This document shows positions 54,522 through 54,848 of a DNA stretch of 54,848 nt, in pieces. Source of the DNA: Rhodovulum sp. PH10. GTDB taxonomy: Bacteria; Pseudomonadota; Alphaproteobacteria; Rhizobiales; Xanthobacteraceae. The stretch covers positions 1-54,848 of the forward strand of contig NZ_AKZI01000043.1 in assembly GCF_000293785.1 (NCBI RefSeq). Reading direction: 5' to 3'. The notes under the pieces were generated by a model, which was not told the origin of the DNA, did not search any database, and saw only the letters and a program-made list of their open reading frames with translations. Numbering within the stretch: position 1 is the first letter of the stretch; each line of letters starts with the position of its first letter. The position numbers and the translations under genes are program-made.

Positions 54522-54848
54522 ATGGCTGATTATTACCCTCTGATCGCCAAGGCCGTCGACGGCCTCGAGAAGAACACGGGCGAAGCCCGGCGCACGCTCT
54601 ACGAGCGCGCTCGCAACGCCCTGGTGACGCAGCTGCGCAGCGTCAGCCCGGCCTTGAGCGAATCCGACATCACCCGCGAGCGGCTGGCGCTCGAGGAGGC
54701 GATCCGCCGGGTCGAGGCGGATGCCGCCCGCAAGGCGCGCGCCGCCGCGCCGCCGTCGCGTCCGCCGCGACCCGAGCGGCCGAGCCTCGCCGGCCGGCTC
54801 GATCGGCCCGATCGTCCCGACCGGCCGGGGCCCCCGGGCCGGGCCCGC
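54522..54848 (+). CDS. Conserved protein downstream of purA (partial, runs off window)
   Basis: The first 109 codons of a protein beginning [20 protein letters not shown], then [17 protein letters not shown]-like helix. This N-terminus is widely conserved directly behind purA in Hyphomicrobiales. Beyond residue 75 it becomes Arg/Pro-rich (RPDRPDRPG), probably a linker before a membrane or C-terminal segment outside the window. GGAG precedes the ATG. The function is unknown. Confidence 0.8.
   Translation, partial: MADYYPLIAKAVDGLEKNTGEARRTLYERARNALVTQLRSVSPALSESDITRERLALEEAIRRVEADAARKARAAAPPSRPPRPERPSLAGRLDRPDRPDRPGPPGRAR

Overview
The window is GC-rich, gene-dense DNA from an alphaproteobacterium, most likely of the order Hyphomicrobiales (Rhizobiales). 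This rests on the DUF3551 secreted protein, the long E. coli-unlike SerC/SerA pair behind a serC-type leader, the MntR/MntH pair, the conserved small gene after purA, the RuBisCO-like protein plus cupin pair known from purple non-sulfur bacteria, and dispersed extragenic palindromes of the CCTTCGAG...CTCAGG type. A Rhodoplanes- or Rhodopseudomonas-like genus is only a guess. I see no rRNA, tRNA, CRISPR array, insertion sequence or prophage.

Layout. 0-12 kb: DUF3551 protein, rhodanese, zinc/cation exporter and NAD-dependent epimerase (minus strand); then DUF1015 protein and serB (plus), a giant AsmA/DUF3971 protein (minus), a peroxiredoxin and a membrane-anchored M23 endopeptidase (plus). 12-17 kb is an accessory pocket: an EF-hand low-complexity protein, a toxin-antitoxin module whose toxin carries a one-base frameshift, a probable hicA/hicB deletion remnant, prfB with its +1 programmed frameshift, and three tandem paralogous genes for ~53-aa arginine-rich proteins in unusually AT-rich surroundings. 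17-25 kb: a TetR regulator, the RuBisCO-like protein and cupin pair (probable MTA-isoprenoid shunt), a secreted protein of unknown function, a YqaA membrane protein, hisE, a DUF1330 protein, and divergent mntR/mntH with a candidate operator.

25-43.4 kb reads as a carboxylic-acid uptake and oxidation region: a LivHMGF branched-chain-type ABC transporter without its binding protein, cupin, beta-hydroxyacid dehydrogenase, GlcG-like protein, three D-2-hydroxyacid dehydrogenases, an SDR, a cyclase-family hydrolase, an ROK-like protein, an FAH-family hydrolase overlapping an aroE, and a translationally coupled lutABC lactate-oxidation operon. 43.4-54.8 kb: a small acidic protein, an outer-membrane barrel protein, serC-serA (phosphorylated serine pathway, complementing serB at 4.5 kb), two chemoreceptors around a DedA protein, purA and the start of its usual downstream neighbour.

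The most interesting unexplained items are the three tandem 53-aa paralogues at 15.3-16.5 kb, the decayed toxin-antitoxin pocket next to prfB (with a perfect 24-bp palindrome and a toxin frame that runs open into the EF-hand gene), the DUF1015-serB pairing, and the hydroxyacid oxidation cluster with unknown substrate.
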